Shown here piece after piece: positions 42,912-50,503 of a DNA stretch of 64,000 nucleotides (within the stretch, counting starts at the first letter, position 1; each line of letters opens with the position of its first letter). Origin of the DNA: Deinococcus indicus (GTDB taxonomy: Bacteria > Deinococcota > Deinococci > Deinococcales > Deinococcaceae); the NCBI RefSeq assembly GCF_002198095.1, contig NZ_NHMK01000009.1, forward strand, positions 806,001 through 870,000, in the 5' to 3' direction. A program made the position numbers and the translations under genes. Below the pieces are notes generated by a model. That model saw nothing but the letters and a program-made list of their open reading frames with translations, did no database searches and was not told where the DNA came from.

Positions 42912-43376
42912 CTACTTCAGTTCTTTGATGACGGCGTTGTTCAGGTTCGTGGCGCCCTCGTTGGCGTACACGATCAGGCTGGTCTGCGCGGCGACCCGTT
43001 CATCCAGAACGACGGTGTAGCCGTTGGCGCGGGCAACCTTGGCGACCGCGGCGTTCATCTTGGTGCCCAGCGGCTTGAAGGCCGTGTCGATGCGTTTGGC
43101 GTAATCGGTGCGGGCCGCCGCGTACGCCTGCTGCGCCTTGGTCAGGGCGGCGCGGTCGGCGGCGGTGCTGGCCTTGGCAGCGAGCGCCTGGATGTTCTTC
43201 TGCTTCGCGGCGAGGTCGCTGTTGGCCTTGGCGTTCAGGTCCAGGTAGGCCTGCGCGCCGGGCATGGCCTTCACGACTGTCTGGACGTTCAGGATGCCGA
43301 CGCGGTTCTTGCTCTGCTGGGCGTGCGGGACGGTGGTCAGCAGGGCGAGCGGGAGGAGGAGCATGAATCGGTTCAA
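42912..43376 (-). CDS. OmpH/Skp-family periplasmic chaperone, paralogue 1
   Basis: 154 aa. Signal peptide (FMLLLPLALLTTVPHAQ), then the OmpH core: VGILNVQTVVKAMPG at the start of the beta strand, a long Ala/Lys-rich helical hairpin (about 45-110) and closing VARANGYTVVLDERV...LIVYA. Skp-like proteins hold unfolded outer-membrane proteins in the periplasm, consistent with the multilayer Deinococcus envelope. TTG 43376 was chosen since AGGAGA is 8 bases upstream; ATG 43364 would be far from it and would trim the signal peptide's basic start. Second of two tandem paralogues. Confidence 0.85.
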   Translation of the reverse strand: MNRFMLLLPLALLTTVPHAQQSKNRVGILNVQTVVKAMPGAQAYLDLNAKANSDLAAKQKNIQALAAKASTAADRAALTKAQQAYAAARTDYAKRIDTAFKPLGTKMNAAVAKVARANGYTVVLDERVAAQTSLIVYANEGATNLNNAVIKELK

Positions 43377-43417
43377 GGGAAGTTCTCCTGACCCGGCAGG
43401 AAGCCGGTGGGGACGGG

Positions 43418-43451
43418 GCTGGCCCCGCAGCGAGTACCGCGCGGGGCCAGC
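43418..43451 (-). terminator. Intercistronic hairpin between the two Skp-like genes
   Basis: GCTGGCCCCGC pairs with GCGGGGCCAGC (11 bp, 12-base loop). No T-run. It may lower or stabilise expression of one paralogue relative to the other. Confidence 0.5.
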
Positions 43452-43495
43452 TTCAGGTCGGGAATGGCCGCGCGGACGCGGGGGGAACCGGGCGG

Positions 43496-43984
43496 TTACT
43501 TGACGGCTTTGGAGACGGCGTCGGTCAGTTCGCTGGTGGGGTCGGCGTAGATGACCAGTCCGCTCTTGGCGGCCACGTCGCGGTCCATGACGATGGAGAA
43601 GCCGTTGCTCTTGGCGACGGTGTTGATGGCGGTGTCCACGGCCTTCTCGACCACGGCGATCTTGGGGGCCAGCTGCTTGTCGTAGGCGTCGGCCTTGCTG
43701 CGGATGGTGGTCACCAGCTGCTCGCGGGTCTGCTTCTCGGCGGCCGAGGCGTTCGCGCCCTTGGCGTCGATGGCCTTGACCTGCTTGTCGAGGGCCGTGA
43801 GTTCATCGTCGGCCTTCTTCTGGATGGCCTGGATTTCCTTGTCGCCGGGGTGAGCGGACAGAAGTTTGGAGACGTCCACGAACCCGACCTTCTGGGGCGT
43901 GGTCTGCGCGTGGGGCGCGACGGTACCGAGGCCGTAGGCGGCCGCGAGGGCCAGGGGGGCCAGGATCTTGGCGTTGATCTTCAT
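43496..43984 (-). CDS. OmpH/Skp-family periplasmic chaperone, paralogue 2
   Basis: 162 aa. Signal peptide ([20 protein letters not shown]), strand [15 protein letters not shown], a helical hairpin with coiled-coil spacing ([23 protein letters not shown]), and closing [24 protein letters not shown], so the complete Skp/OmpH layout. First gene of the tandem pair. ATG 43984 follows TACGGT by 7 bases, giving a near-leaderless transcript. The two proteins are clearly homologous but not recent copies. Confidence 0.87.
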   Translation of the reverse strand: MKINAKILAPLALAAAYGLGTVAPHAQTTPQKVGFVDVSKLLSAHPGDKEIQAIQKKADDELTALDKQVKAIDAKGANASAAEKQTREQLVTTIRSKADAYDKQLAPKIAVVEKAVDTAINTVAKSNGFSIVMDRDVAAKSGLVIYADPTSELTDAVSKAVK

Positions 43985-44098
43985 GACGAGCACCGTAGCA
44001 CGCGCCTTTCTGAGCCGAATGAAGGTCCGCTGACCCGCCTCACACCTCCTGTCCATACCCCTTTCGTGGGTCTGCGCGCAGGCGGGCGGGACGTGTGA

Positions 44099-44230
44099 TA
44101 CGGGTCCCGTTTGTTTCGCCGGCAATCCGGAACTTCACCGGATTGCCGGCTCCACGTCCGGAACCCGTTTCTCTCCTGCTCGCATCCGCTCGGATTGAAT
44201 GGTCTTTGCAGCCCATTCAATCGGAGTCTG
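44099..44230 (-). repeat. Dispersed repeat family A, copy 7 (full length, inverted)
   Basis: Starts TACGGGTCCCGTTTGTTTCG, contains CAATCCGG/CCGGATTG, CTCCACGTCCGGAACCCGTT, and ends GATTGAATGG..CCATTCAATCGGAGT. It is the reverse complement of copy 2 with few differences. It lies directly upstream of the CBS-domain gene promoter. Confidence 0.9.
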
Positions 44231-44263
44231 TTGGACGGGCCGGCCCGCCTGTACACTGCAGGT

Positions 44264-44887
44264 ATGCTCGTTCGCGACTGGATGACCCGTAATCCGACCA
44301 CCGTGACCCCCGACACGCCCGTCATGGACGCCCTGAAACTGCTGAAAGAAGGCGGGTTCCGTCGCCTGCCGGTCATGGACGGCGACCGCTTGGTGGGCAT
44401 CACGACCCGCAAGGACCTGAAAGACGCCATGCCCAGCAAGGCCACGACCCTGAGCGTCTGGGAACTGAATTACCTGCTGAGCAAACTGACGGTCGAGGAG
44501 ATGATGGCCCGCCCGGTCATCACGGCCGCCGAGGGCGAGTACATGGAAGACGCGGCGCTGCGCATGCAGGAGCATCACGTGGGGGGCCTGCCGGTCCTGA
44601 ACGACGCGGGCCGCCTGAGTGGGATCATCACGACCATGGACGTCCTGCGGGCCTTCACGGGCATCCTGGGCATGCGCGAAGGCGGGCAGCGCCTGACGCT
44701 GGACATGCCGGACGTGCCGGGCAGCCTGGAACGCGCGACCGGGGCGATCCTGCCGAGCAACATCATCAGTGTCGCCACGTTCGGCGGCGAGAACGGCCGG
44801 CGCCGCTTCGTGATGCGCGTCAGCGGCGAGGGCCTCAAGGACGTACGCGAGCGCGTGCGGGCCACCGGCATCGACGTGCTGGACTGA
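44264..44887 (+). CDS. CBS-domain pair with C-terminal ACT domain (AcuB-like)
   Basis: 207 aa. Two CBS motifs: residues 1-60 ([30 protein letters not shown]) and 75-130 ([21 protein letters not shown]). An ACT-like domain follows at about 140-205 ([17 protein letters not shown]). Such proteins sense adenine nucleotides and, in Bacillus AcuB, relate to acetoin metabolism; no acetoin genes are here, so the role is open. Leaderless: TACACT at 44252-44257, ATG 44264. Confidence 0.85.
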   Translation: MLVRDWMTRNPTTVTPDTPVMDALKLLKEGGFRRLPVMDGDRLVGITTRKDLKDAMPSKATTLSVWELNYLLSKLTVEEMMARPVITAAEGEYMEDAALRMQEHHVGGLPVLNDAGRLSGIITTMDVLRAFTGILGMREGGQRLTLDMPDVPGSLERATGAILPSNIISVATFGGENGRRRFVMRVSGEGLKDVRERVRATGIDVLD

Positions 44888-44903
44888 GCCAGAAGCATAT
44901 CAG

Positions 44904-44943
44904 GGGGAGGCCCGGTGTTCATCGCACCGGGCCTCCCCTTTCT
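44904..44943. terminator. Strong terminator between CBS-ACT gene and lysX
   Basis: GGGGAGGCCCGGTG pairs perfectly with CACCGGGCCTCCCC (14 bp, 7-base loop) and is followed by TTTCT on the plus strand. It separates convergent genes. Confidence 0.88.
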
Positions 44944-44956
44944 GGTCTGCTGCCGC

Positions 44957-45820
44957 TTACAGCAGGCTGATGGCGTACTCGCCCATCCGGCGGGGGATGT
45001 TCACGCCGGTGGTCGCCACGGAGTTCTTGAATTCCATGGTGTGGTTGATCTCGATGATCTTCAGGCCGCCCCACTCGTTCTGGGCGGCGGGGTCCTCGAC
45101 GAGGTCGATGGCGACGATCTGCCCGTGGACGGCGGCGGCGGCCCGCACGGCGAGGTCGGCGATTTCGGGCGTGACGGGGCAGTTGCTGGCCTTGGCGCCG
45201 CGCGCGGTGTTCGTGATCCAGTGTTCGCTGGTGCGGTAGATCGCGCCGATGCACTCGCCGCCCACCACGAACGCGCGGATGTCACGGCCGGGCTTGTCGA
45301 TGAGTTCCTGCATGTAGAAGATGCCGTGCTGCGGGCCGCCCAGGACTTCCTTGTGCTCGATGACGGCCTCGGCGGCGGCGCGGTCGTTCAGGCGGCTGAC
45401 CATGCGGCCCCACGAGCCGACGGTGGGTTTCAGGACGACCGGGTAGCCCATCGATTCGATGAGGTTCAGGGCCGCGTCGCCGTCGAAGGCCACGCCGGTG
45501 CGGGGGGTGGGCAGCCCATGGGCGTGCAGGGCGGCGTTCGTGGCGAGTTTGTCGCCGCACAGTTCGATGACGTGCGCGGGGTTGATGACCTTCACGCCGA
45601 AGCCTTCGAGCGCGCGGGTGACGCCGTGGCCGCGGCTCTGGCTGACGCAGCGTTCGATGGCGACCTTCCAGGGGACGGCGGCGCGGCCCTGCTCGTCGAA
45701 GGTGACGGTCAGTTGCGGCGTGTACACCTTGTCGTAGGGCACGCCGAGGTCGTCGAGGGCCTCGAAGAGCATCTTCTCGTCGGGGCGGATGCGGTCGTAC
45801 AGGACGGCGAGGTCGGCCAT
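44957..45820 (-). CDS. lysX: Alpha-aminoadipate-LysW ligase LysX
   Basis: 287 aa ATP-grasp ligase of the RimK/LysX/ArgX group. It links the alpha-amino group of alpha-aminoadipate to the C-terminal Glu of carrier LysW, protecting it in the AAA lysine pathway. Features: [19 protein letters not shown] (start of the ATP-grasp domain), [19 protein letters not shown] (P-loop-like), [20 protein letters not shown] and the metal-binding [13 protein letters not shown]. The lysW gene directly upstream makes LysX far more likely than RimK. ATG 45820 has only a weak ribosome site; a hairpin occupies the lysW-lysX gap. Confidence 0.92.
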   Translation of the reverse strand: MADLAVLYDRIRPDEKMLFEALDDLGVPYDKVYTPQLTVTFDEQGRAAVPWKVAIERCVSQSRGHGVTRALEGFGVKVINPAHVIELCGDKLATNAALHAHGLPTPRTGVAFDGDAALNLIESMGYPVVLKPTVGSWGRMVSRLNDRAAAEAVIEHKEVLGGPQHGIFYMQELIDKPGRDIRAFVVGGECIGAIYRTSEHWITNTARGAKASNCPVTPEIADLAVRAAAAVHGQIVAIDLVEDPAAQNEWGGLKIIEINHTMEFKNSVATTGVNIPRRMGEYAISLL

Positions 45821-45853
45821 GCTGGGTGCCTGGGGTGTGGTCCGGCAAGGGAG

Positions 45854-45889
45854 CGCGGTCAGGTGTTCCGGTGGAACGGCCTGACCGCG
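45854..45889 (-). promoter_or_regulatory. Structured hairpin in the lysW-lysX gap
   Basis: CGCGGTCAGG (45854-45863) pairs with CCTGACCGCG (45880-45889), with an inner GTTCC/GGAAC stem. It occupies the gap of 82 bases. It may stabilise the lysW message, since a carrier protein is needed in excess over its ligase. No T-run follows. Confidence 0.5.
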
Positions 45890-45902
45890 TGCCCTGGCGG
45901 GA

Positions 45903-46076
45903 TCACTCGCCCCAGTCCTCCGCTTCCTGGGGGGCGGCTTCGAGGCGGGGGGGGTCGATGGACACGACTTCGTATTCCACGCCGGTCTCGTCGTCGGTGA
46001 CGAGTTCGCCGAGTTCGGGGTTAGTCAGTTCGATGATCGCACCGGTATCAGGGTTTTCAAATTGAATGATAGCCAT
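45903..46076 (-). CDS. lysW: Amino-group carrier protein LysW, lacking zinc cysteines
   Basis: 57 aa, acidic. The C-terminus is EDWGE, the attachment site where the terminal Glu carries alpha-aminoadipate during lysine synthesis. The body aligns with Lys[22 protein letters not shown], then [12 protein letters not shown]. In Thermus LysW four cysteines bind zinc (CPEC and CEDC). Here these positions are NPDT and DDET, so no zinc site remains. ATG 46076 has GGAG 5 bases upstream. A TTGCGA...TACGTT promoter is possible in the 73-base gap before it. The first codons are less G+C-rich than the neighbours. Confidence 0.88.
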   Translation of the reverse strand: MAIIQFENPDTGAIIELTNPELGELVTDDETGVEYEVVSIDPPRLEAAPQEAEDWGE

Positions 46077-46149
46077 ATTCACTCCTTACGTTTGGTAGGT
46101 TAACGTACCCAAATTCTGGCGTTCGCAATTGTCTAGGCAGAATGCGCGC

Positions 46150-46488
46150 CTAGTCCAGGCCGCCCTCGTCCACCAGTTCCAGCGCCACCAGCCCCCGGCA
46201 GTGCGGGCAGGACACCACACTGACCTCCGCGCCGTCCAGCACCTGCACCGGCGCGGCCGCCAGCATGTCCTCGGTCACCTCGAATTCCTCACCGCAGTTC
46301 GGGCAGGTCGTCATCTCGCCCAGCAACTCCAGATCGAAATCCTCACCCTCGCCGTTGCGGGTCACCTCCATCTCCGAATGGCAGGAGTCGCACACGATCA
46401 CGTCCCCCACCATCAGTTCCGCACGGTCCTCGTCCGTCAGTTCCAGCACTTCCGCACACACGGGGCATTCGATCTCCAGGGTCGCCAT
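46150..46488 (-). CDS. Tandem zinc-ribbon protein, LysW-like
   Basis: 112 aa, acidic, with four CxxC knuckles: CPVC (8-11), CDSC, CPNC and CPHC near 95. The first half (ECPVCAEVLELTDED...GDVIVCDSCHSEMEV) resembles a LysW zinc ribbon with a 20-residue insert. The second half repeats the plan, so it is a duplicated zinc ribbon. It lacks the EDWGE tail and cannot be an amino-group carrier. Leaderless: TACACT six bases before ATG 46488. It lies between lysU and lysW; its task is unknown. Confidence 0.7.
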   Translation of the reverse strand: MATLEIECPVCAEVLELTDEDRAELMVGDVIVCDSCHSEMEVTRNGEGEDFDLELLGEMTTCPNCGEEFEVTEDMLAAAPVQVLDGAEVSVVSCPHCRGLVALELVDEGGLD

Positions 46489-46511
46489 GCCCCCAGTGTA
46501 GGGCCCCCGGT

Positions 46512-47006
46512 TCAGGCGGGCTCGCCGGGAAAGCGCCCGTGCTTCTTGAAGAACGCCAGGATGCTCCCCTCGGCCAGCGCCTCACGCAGGAACTCCGGCG
46601 GGGGCGGCAACTGCACCGTCCCGCCCGCGTGCGTCAGGACCCCGGTCTGAACGTCCAGCGACACCTCCGCGCCGTCCTCCAGCAGCCCAGTCAGGTCGAA
46701 CTCGAAGGCCGGGATGCCCAGGTTCAGCAGGTTGCGGTAGTGGATGCGCGCAAAACTTGGTGCGACGATCCCGCCCACCTGCAACTTCTTCAGCGCCTGC
46801 GGGGCGTACTCGCGGCTGCTGCCCAGGCCCCAGTTGCGCCCCCCAATCAGCACGTCACCGGGCCGCACGCTGGCTGCGAACTCCGGGCGGATGTAATGGA
46901 ACGCGAACGTCTGGAACACGTCCTCGCCCGCCATGAACGGCGCGAACTTGCCCGGCAGGATGTCGTCGGTGTTCACGCTGTCGCCAAATTTCCAGATACG
47001 GGCCAT
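46512..47006 (-). CDS. lysU: Homoaconitase small subunit LysU (or LeuD-type)
   Basis: 164 aa swivel-domain subunit. GDSVNTDDILPGKF, IGGRNWGLGSSREYAPQAL (GSSRE substrate-binding loop) and FARIHYRNLLNLGIPAFEF are intact. The short length and HYIRPEF loop, with Arg where homoaconitases rather than isopropylmalate isomerases tend to have it, plus the lysWX neighbours, favour homocitrate-to-homoisocitrate conversion in lysine synthesis. LeuD function cannot be excluded. ATG 47006 overlaps the lysT stop by one base (TGATG). Confidence 0.8.
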   Translation of the reverse strand: MARIWKFGDSVNTDDILPGKFAPFMAGEDVFQTFAFHYIRPEFAASVRPGDVLIGGRNWGLGSSREYAPQALKKLQVGGIVAPSFARIHYRNLLNLGIPAFEFDLTGLLEDGAEVSLDVQTGVLTHAGGTVQLPPPPEFLREALAEGSILAFFKKHGRFPGEPA

Positions 47007-48292
47007 CAGGCCACCTCCCCCTGTCCAGGAACGTCCTCGGGCAGCGCGACGCGGCCCATGACGGCGGTCGCGGCGGCCACGGCGGGCGACGCGAGGTAGA
47101 TCCGGGCGTCCTTGTCCCCCATCCGCCCGATGAAGTTGCGGTTGCTGGTGCTGACGCAGACCTCGCCGGGCGCGAGGACGCCCTGGTGGCGACCCATGCA
47201 CGGCCCGCAGCCGGGCGTGCCCAGGACCGCCCCGGCGCGTTGCAGGGTCAGGAGGGTGCCGTCGGCCATGGCGTCCTCCATGACCTGACTGCTGGCCGGG
47301 ATGACCAGCAGGCGCGTGCCGGGGGCGACACGACGGCCGCGCAGGACGTTGGCGGCAGCGTGCAGGTCCTCGATGCGGCCGTTCGTGCAGGTGCCGATGA
47401 ACACCTGATCCACGTGCACGTCGCGGAGGTCCTCGCGCAGCTGGGCAACGTCGAACACGTTGTCCACCTCGCTGGGGGCGCTCATGCGGGGATTCAGGGT
47501 GCCCAGGTCGATCTCGATGCTCTGCACGTACGTGGCGCCCTCGTCCGGGTAGACCCACTCGGGGATGTCGTAGCCGTACGCGGTGAGGATCTCGCCGCCG
47601 GGCACGACCAGTCCGGCCTTGGCACCCGCCTCAACGCAGAGGTTGGCGAGGGTCATGCGTTCGCCGCGCGTGAAGCGGTCCCCGGCGTGCATCTCGATGC
47701 TCTGGTAGGTGGCGCCGTCCGCGCCGAGGCGACGGATCATTTCCAGCGCGACGTCCTTGGCGGTCACGCCGGGCCGCAGGTCGCCCGCGAAAGTGACTTT
47801 CACGCTGTCGGGCACCTTCAGCCAGGTCTTGCCGCTCGCGGCGGCCAGGGCGATGTCGGTGGCGCCCATGCCGCTGCCGAACGCCGCGACTGCGCCGTAG
47901 GTGGTGGAGTGGCTGTCGCTGCCCAGCACGATCCAGCCGGGGCGGGCCAGCCCTTCCTCCATCAGGACCTGATGGCAGATGCCGCGGCCCACGTCGAAGA
48001 GGCGCACGCCGGTCTGCGCGGCGTACTCACGCGCTTCCTTCTGCGCCTGCGCCACGCTGACGGTACTGGCGGGGGCGACGTGATCGATCACGATACTGAC
48101 CCGTTCGGGGTATTTAGGCGTGGCGCCGAGGTCCTGCTGCATCCGCTGGATGAAGCTCTGGGCGATGGAGTCCACGACCATGACCTGATCGACCTCGACG
48201 ACCGCGAGGTCCCCGGCGTACACGGTGTGCGTACCGCGCCGGGAGAGGATCTTTTCCGCCATGGTCTGCGGGCGGGGGGTGGGGTTCGTCAT
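47006..48292 (-). CDS. lysT: Homoaconitase large subunit LysT (or LeuC-type)
   Basis: 428 aa archaeal-type LeuC/HacA subunit carrying the [4Fe-4S] cluster. Cluster cysteines: FIGTCTNGRIEDL (one) and TPGCGPCMG (two). LGSDSHSTTYGA and the closing STSNRNFIGRMG are typical. The 420-residue class groups with Thermus LysT and archaeal homoaconitase. First gene of the lysTU-x-lysWX block. ATG 48292 was taken; in-frame ATGs at 48304 and 48262 are possible, and none has a ribosome site. Confidence 0.82.
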   Translation of the reverse strand: MTNPTPRPQTMAEKILSRRGTHTVYAGDLAVVEVDQVMVVDSIAQSFIQRMQQDLGATPKYPERVSIVIDHVAPASTVSVAQAQKEAREYAAQTGVRLFDVGRGICHQVLMEEGLARPGWIVLGSDSHSTTYGAVAAFGSGMGATDIALAAASGKTWLKVPDSVKVTFAGDLRPGVTAKDVALEMIRRLGADGATYQSIEMHAGDRFTRGERMTLANLCVEAGAKAGLVVPGGEILTAYGYDIPEWVYPDEGATYVQSIEIDLGTLNPRMSAPSEVDNVFDVAQLREDLRDVHVDQVFIGTCTNGRIEDLHAAANVLRGRRVAPGTRLLVIPASSQVMEDAMADGTLLTLQRAGAVLGTPGCGPCMGRHQGVLAPGEVCVSTSNRNFIGRMGDKDARIYLASPAVAAATAVMGRVALPEDVPGQGEVA

Positions 48293-48389
48293 GCGCCCCA
48301 TCATGCCGCATCCCGGACGGACAGGCGTGAGATTGACTGGATTTCAGGCCGAATTGTTTACAAACGCCAGGGGCGGGTAGAGGGGGTGC

Positions 48390-48405
48390 GGTTCAAAAAT
48401 GAACC
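48390..48405. promoter_or_regulatory. Inverted repeat upstream of lysT
   Basis: GGTTCA-AAAA-TGAACC, a perfect 6+6 palindrome about 100 bases upstream of lysT. A second palindrome, TTGTTTACAA, lies at about 48354-48363. Either could be an operator. The 276-base divergent gap (48293-48568) shows no other gene. Confidence 0.35.
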
Positions 48406-48568
48406 CCAGTCAAGTCAACCGCTCCCCAGTGTGTCACTGTGCGGGACGTACCCACAACCCAGCTGCCACCCGCGGCAGACCCGTCCGTTCCAGCGTGAAC
48501 GGACCCCGGCAGTCCTGTTCCGACACCCGGCGCAGGCCCCCGCCTCCGCCCGTGGCCCAGGAGCCGTC

Positions 48569-49939
48569 ATGTCCCATGCCCCACACCGTACCGCCCCCCG
48601 CCCCGTCGTCCTGGCCGCCCTGAGCGCCGCGCTGCTGCTCGGCTCGTGCGGCGCACCCACCGGACCCGCCGCCACCACCGTTCCGGTCACGGCGGCCGTC
48701 CCCACCCCGCCCGAGGCGACCGCCGCGCCCACCCGCACCGACCTGCGCGACACCGCCCCGCCCGCCCCGCTGAACGCGCAGGCGCTGGACAAGAGCACGC
48801 CGCTGATCCTGGTACACGGCCTGGGAGGCTTCGGGCGGGACGAGGCGCTGGGCCTGCGCTACTGGGGCGGCCTGAACGACGTGCAGCAGGACCTGCGCGG
48901 CCAGGGGTACGCGGTCTACACGGCCAGCATGGGGCCGGTCAGCAGCAACTGGGACCGCGCCGCCGAACTGTACGCGCAGATCAAGGGCGGCTGCGTGGAC
49001 TACGGCGCGGCGCACGCCGCCACGCACGGACACGCCCGCACCGACCCGGCCAAGTGCTATCCCGGCTTCTACCCGCAGTGGGACGCGCAGCACCCGGTGA
49101 ACCTGCTGGGGCACTCCATGGGCGGGCAGACCGCACGGCTGCTCGTGAAACTGCTGGACGACGGGGACACCGCCAACCGCGCCAGCGGCGGCCTGTTCAC
49201 CGGAGGCCGCGCCGGGTGGGTGCGCAGCGTCATGACGGTCAGCACCCCCAACAACGGCAGCCCCGCCGCCGACACGTTGCAGGACGCCGTGCCGCTGTTC
49301 AAGAACCTGATCCTGGCGTTCGCGGGCAGCGTCGGGGCGCTGGACCCGCAGAACTTCGTGTACGACTTCGACCTGGGCCAGTGGGGCCTGAGCCGCGCGC
49401 CGGGCGAGCGGTTCAGCACGTACCAGGACCGGGTGATGAACTCGCGGATCTTCACCACACGCGATCAGGCGGCGTACGACCTGAGCCCGGACGGCGCGGC
49501 CGCCCTGAACGCCGCCGCGGGCCGCAGCCGCACCACGCGGTACTTCTCGTGGGAAACGAACGCCACCACCAGCGGCCTGATCAGCGGCTGGCAGTACCCG
49601 ACCCCCACCATGAACGCCGTGCTGCAACCCATCGCGTACCCGTACGCGTGGCCGCTGAAGCCGGGACTGGGGAACATCACGGGCCGCAGCCCCGGCGGGG
49701 CCGTCACGTACAGCAGCGCGTGGTGGGCGAACGACGGGATCGTCCCGAACACGTCCATGAACGCCCCGAGCGGCCAGGGCAGCGCCGCGTACACCGGGCA
49801 GGCCACCACGCCCGGGGGCTGGTACCGCCTGGGCCGCGTCAGCGGGTACGACCACATCGACATCACGGGAAATCTGTCGTTCCGGGACGTGAAGACCTTC
49901 TACCGCAACCAGGCGGCGTTCCTGGCCAGCGTGAAGTGA
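48569..49939 (+). CDS. Secreted lipase, family I.5-like (lipoprotein candidate)
   Basis: 456 aa. Signal peptide with lipobox LLLGSC (Cys27), then a Thr/Pro/Ala linker to about residue 75 and a lipase domain: LILVHGLGGFG (oxyanion hole), GHSMGG with Ser183 as nucleophile, and a C-terminal GYDHIDI providing the His. The long insertions and Asp/His-rich segments (KGGCVDYGAAHAATHGHAR) resemble the Bacillus/Geobacillus/Staphylococcus family I.5 lipases that bind zinc and calcium. ATG 48569 has AGGAG 6 bases upstream. Divergent from lysT. Confidence 0.85.
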   Translation: MSHAPHRTAPRPVVLAALSAALLLGSCGAPTGPAATTVPVTAAVPTPPEATAAPTRTDLRDTAPPAPLNAQALDKSTPLILVHGLGGFGRDEALGLRYWGGLNDVQQDLRGQGYAVYTASMGPVSSNWDRAAELYAQIKGGCVDYGAAHAATHGHARTDPAKCYPGFYPQWDAQHPVNLLGHSMGGQTARLLVKLLDDGDTANRASGGLFTGGRAGWVRSVMTVSTPNNGSPAADTLQDAVPLFKNLILAFAGSVGALDPQNFVYDFDLGQWGLSRAPGERFSTYQDRVMNSRIFTTRDQAAYDLSPDGAAALNAAAGRSRTTRYFSWETNATTSGLISGWQYPTPTMNAVLQPIAYPYAWPLKPGLGNITGRSPGGAVTYSSAWWANDGIVPNTSMNAPSGQGSAAYTGQATTPGGWYRLGRVSGYDHIDITGNLSFRDVKTFYRNQAAFLASVK

Positions 49940-49983
49940 CCGCCTGCCAGCGGGCCTGACTCCCCTGCCCTATCCTGGGCGGC

Positions 49984-50472
49984 ATGGTGAAACTCGACGA
50001 GACTCCGCTGCCCGGCGTGGGCATGCGCTACGACTTCGACAGCCGCTCCGGCAAACGCGTGGGCGTCATCACGCACCGCGACGGGCGGCGCGAGATCTTC
50101 GTCGCCCGCCGCGACGACCCGGACGCCTGCGCCGAGAGCATCGTCCTGGCCGACGACGAGGCCGAGGCCGTCGCGGACCTGCTGGGCGGCAGCTCCGTCA
50201 CGCGCCGCCTGGAAACCTCCATGCAGGACATCCAGGGACTCGCCATGGACTGGCTGCCGCTGCCCGACACCAGCCCCTTCGTGGGACAGCTGCTGGGCAG
50301 CACCATGATGCGCACCCGCACCGGCACGTCCATCGTGGCGGTCATGCGCGGCCAGCAGGCCGTCCCCGCACCCGGACCGGAACTGACCTTCGAGCGGGGC
50401 GACGTGGTGGTCGTGGTGGGCACCGCGCCCGGCATCCGGCAGGCGGCCGCGCTGCTGCGCGGCACCCCGTGA
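49984..50472 (+). CDS. khtT: K+ efflux regulatory subunit, KhtT-like (TrkA-C domain)
   Basis: 162 aa cytoplasmic protein. An N-terminal beta domain (residues 1-75) precedes an RCK_C/TrkA-C domain (VGQLLGSTMMRTRTGTSIVAVMRG, FERGDVVVVVGTAPGI). KhtT gates the antiporter KhtU and senses pH or cyclic di-AMP in Bacillus. The adjacent CPA2 antiporter supports the assignment. Leaderless: ATG 49984 is 7 bases after TATCCT. Confidence 0.82.
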   Translation: MVKLDETPLPGVGMRYDFDSRSGKRVGVITHRDGRREIFVARRDDPDACAESIVLADDEAEAVADLLGGSSVTRRLETSMQDIQGLAMDWLPLPDTSPFVGQLLGSTMMRTRTGTSIVAVMRGQQAVPAPGPELTFERGDVVVVVGTAPGIRQAAALLRGTP

Positions 50473-50503
50473 CCCCTCCCCCACCCGCCCGCACGGGGGG
50501 CGC

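Noticed and set aside
44957..45820. Naming the ATP-grasp gene rimK (ribosomal S6 modification)
   Set aside because: A lysW gene with an EDWGE tail lies directly upstream together with a homoaconitase pair, which fits LysX.
46512..48292. Naming the dehydratase pair leuC/leuD
   Set aside because: The short archaeal-type subunits, the IRP loop and the lysW/lysX context favour homoaconitase. Leucine function is kept as an alternative in the entries.
48301..48420. A Lys-codon leader peptide for lysT, as reported in Thermus
   Set aside because: I read the minus strand upstream of lysT in all frames and found no short ORF with clustered Lys codons and no terminator hairpin with a T-run.
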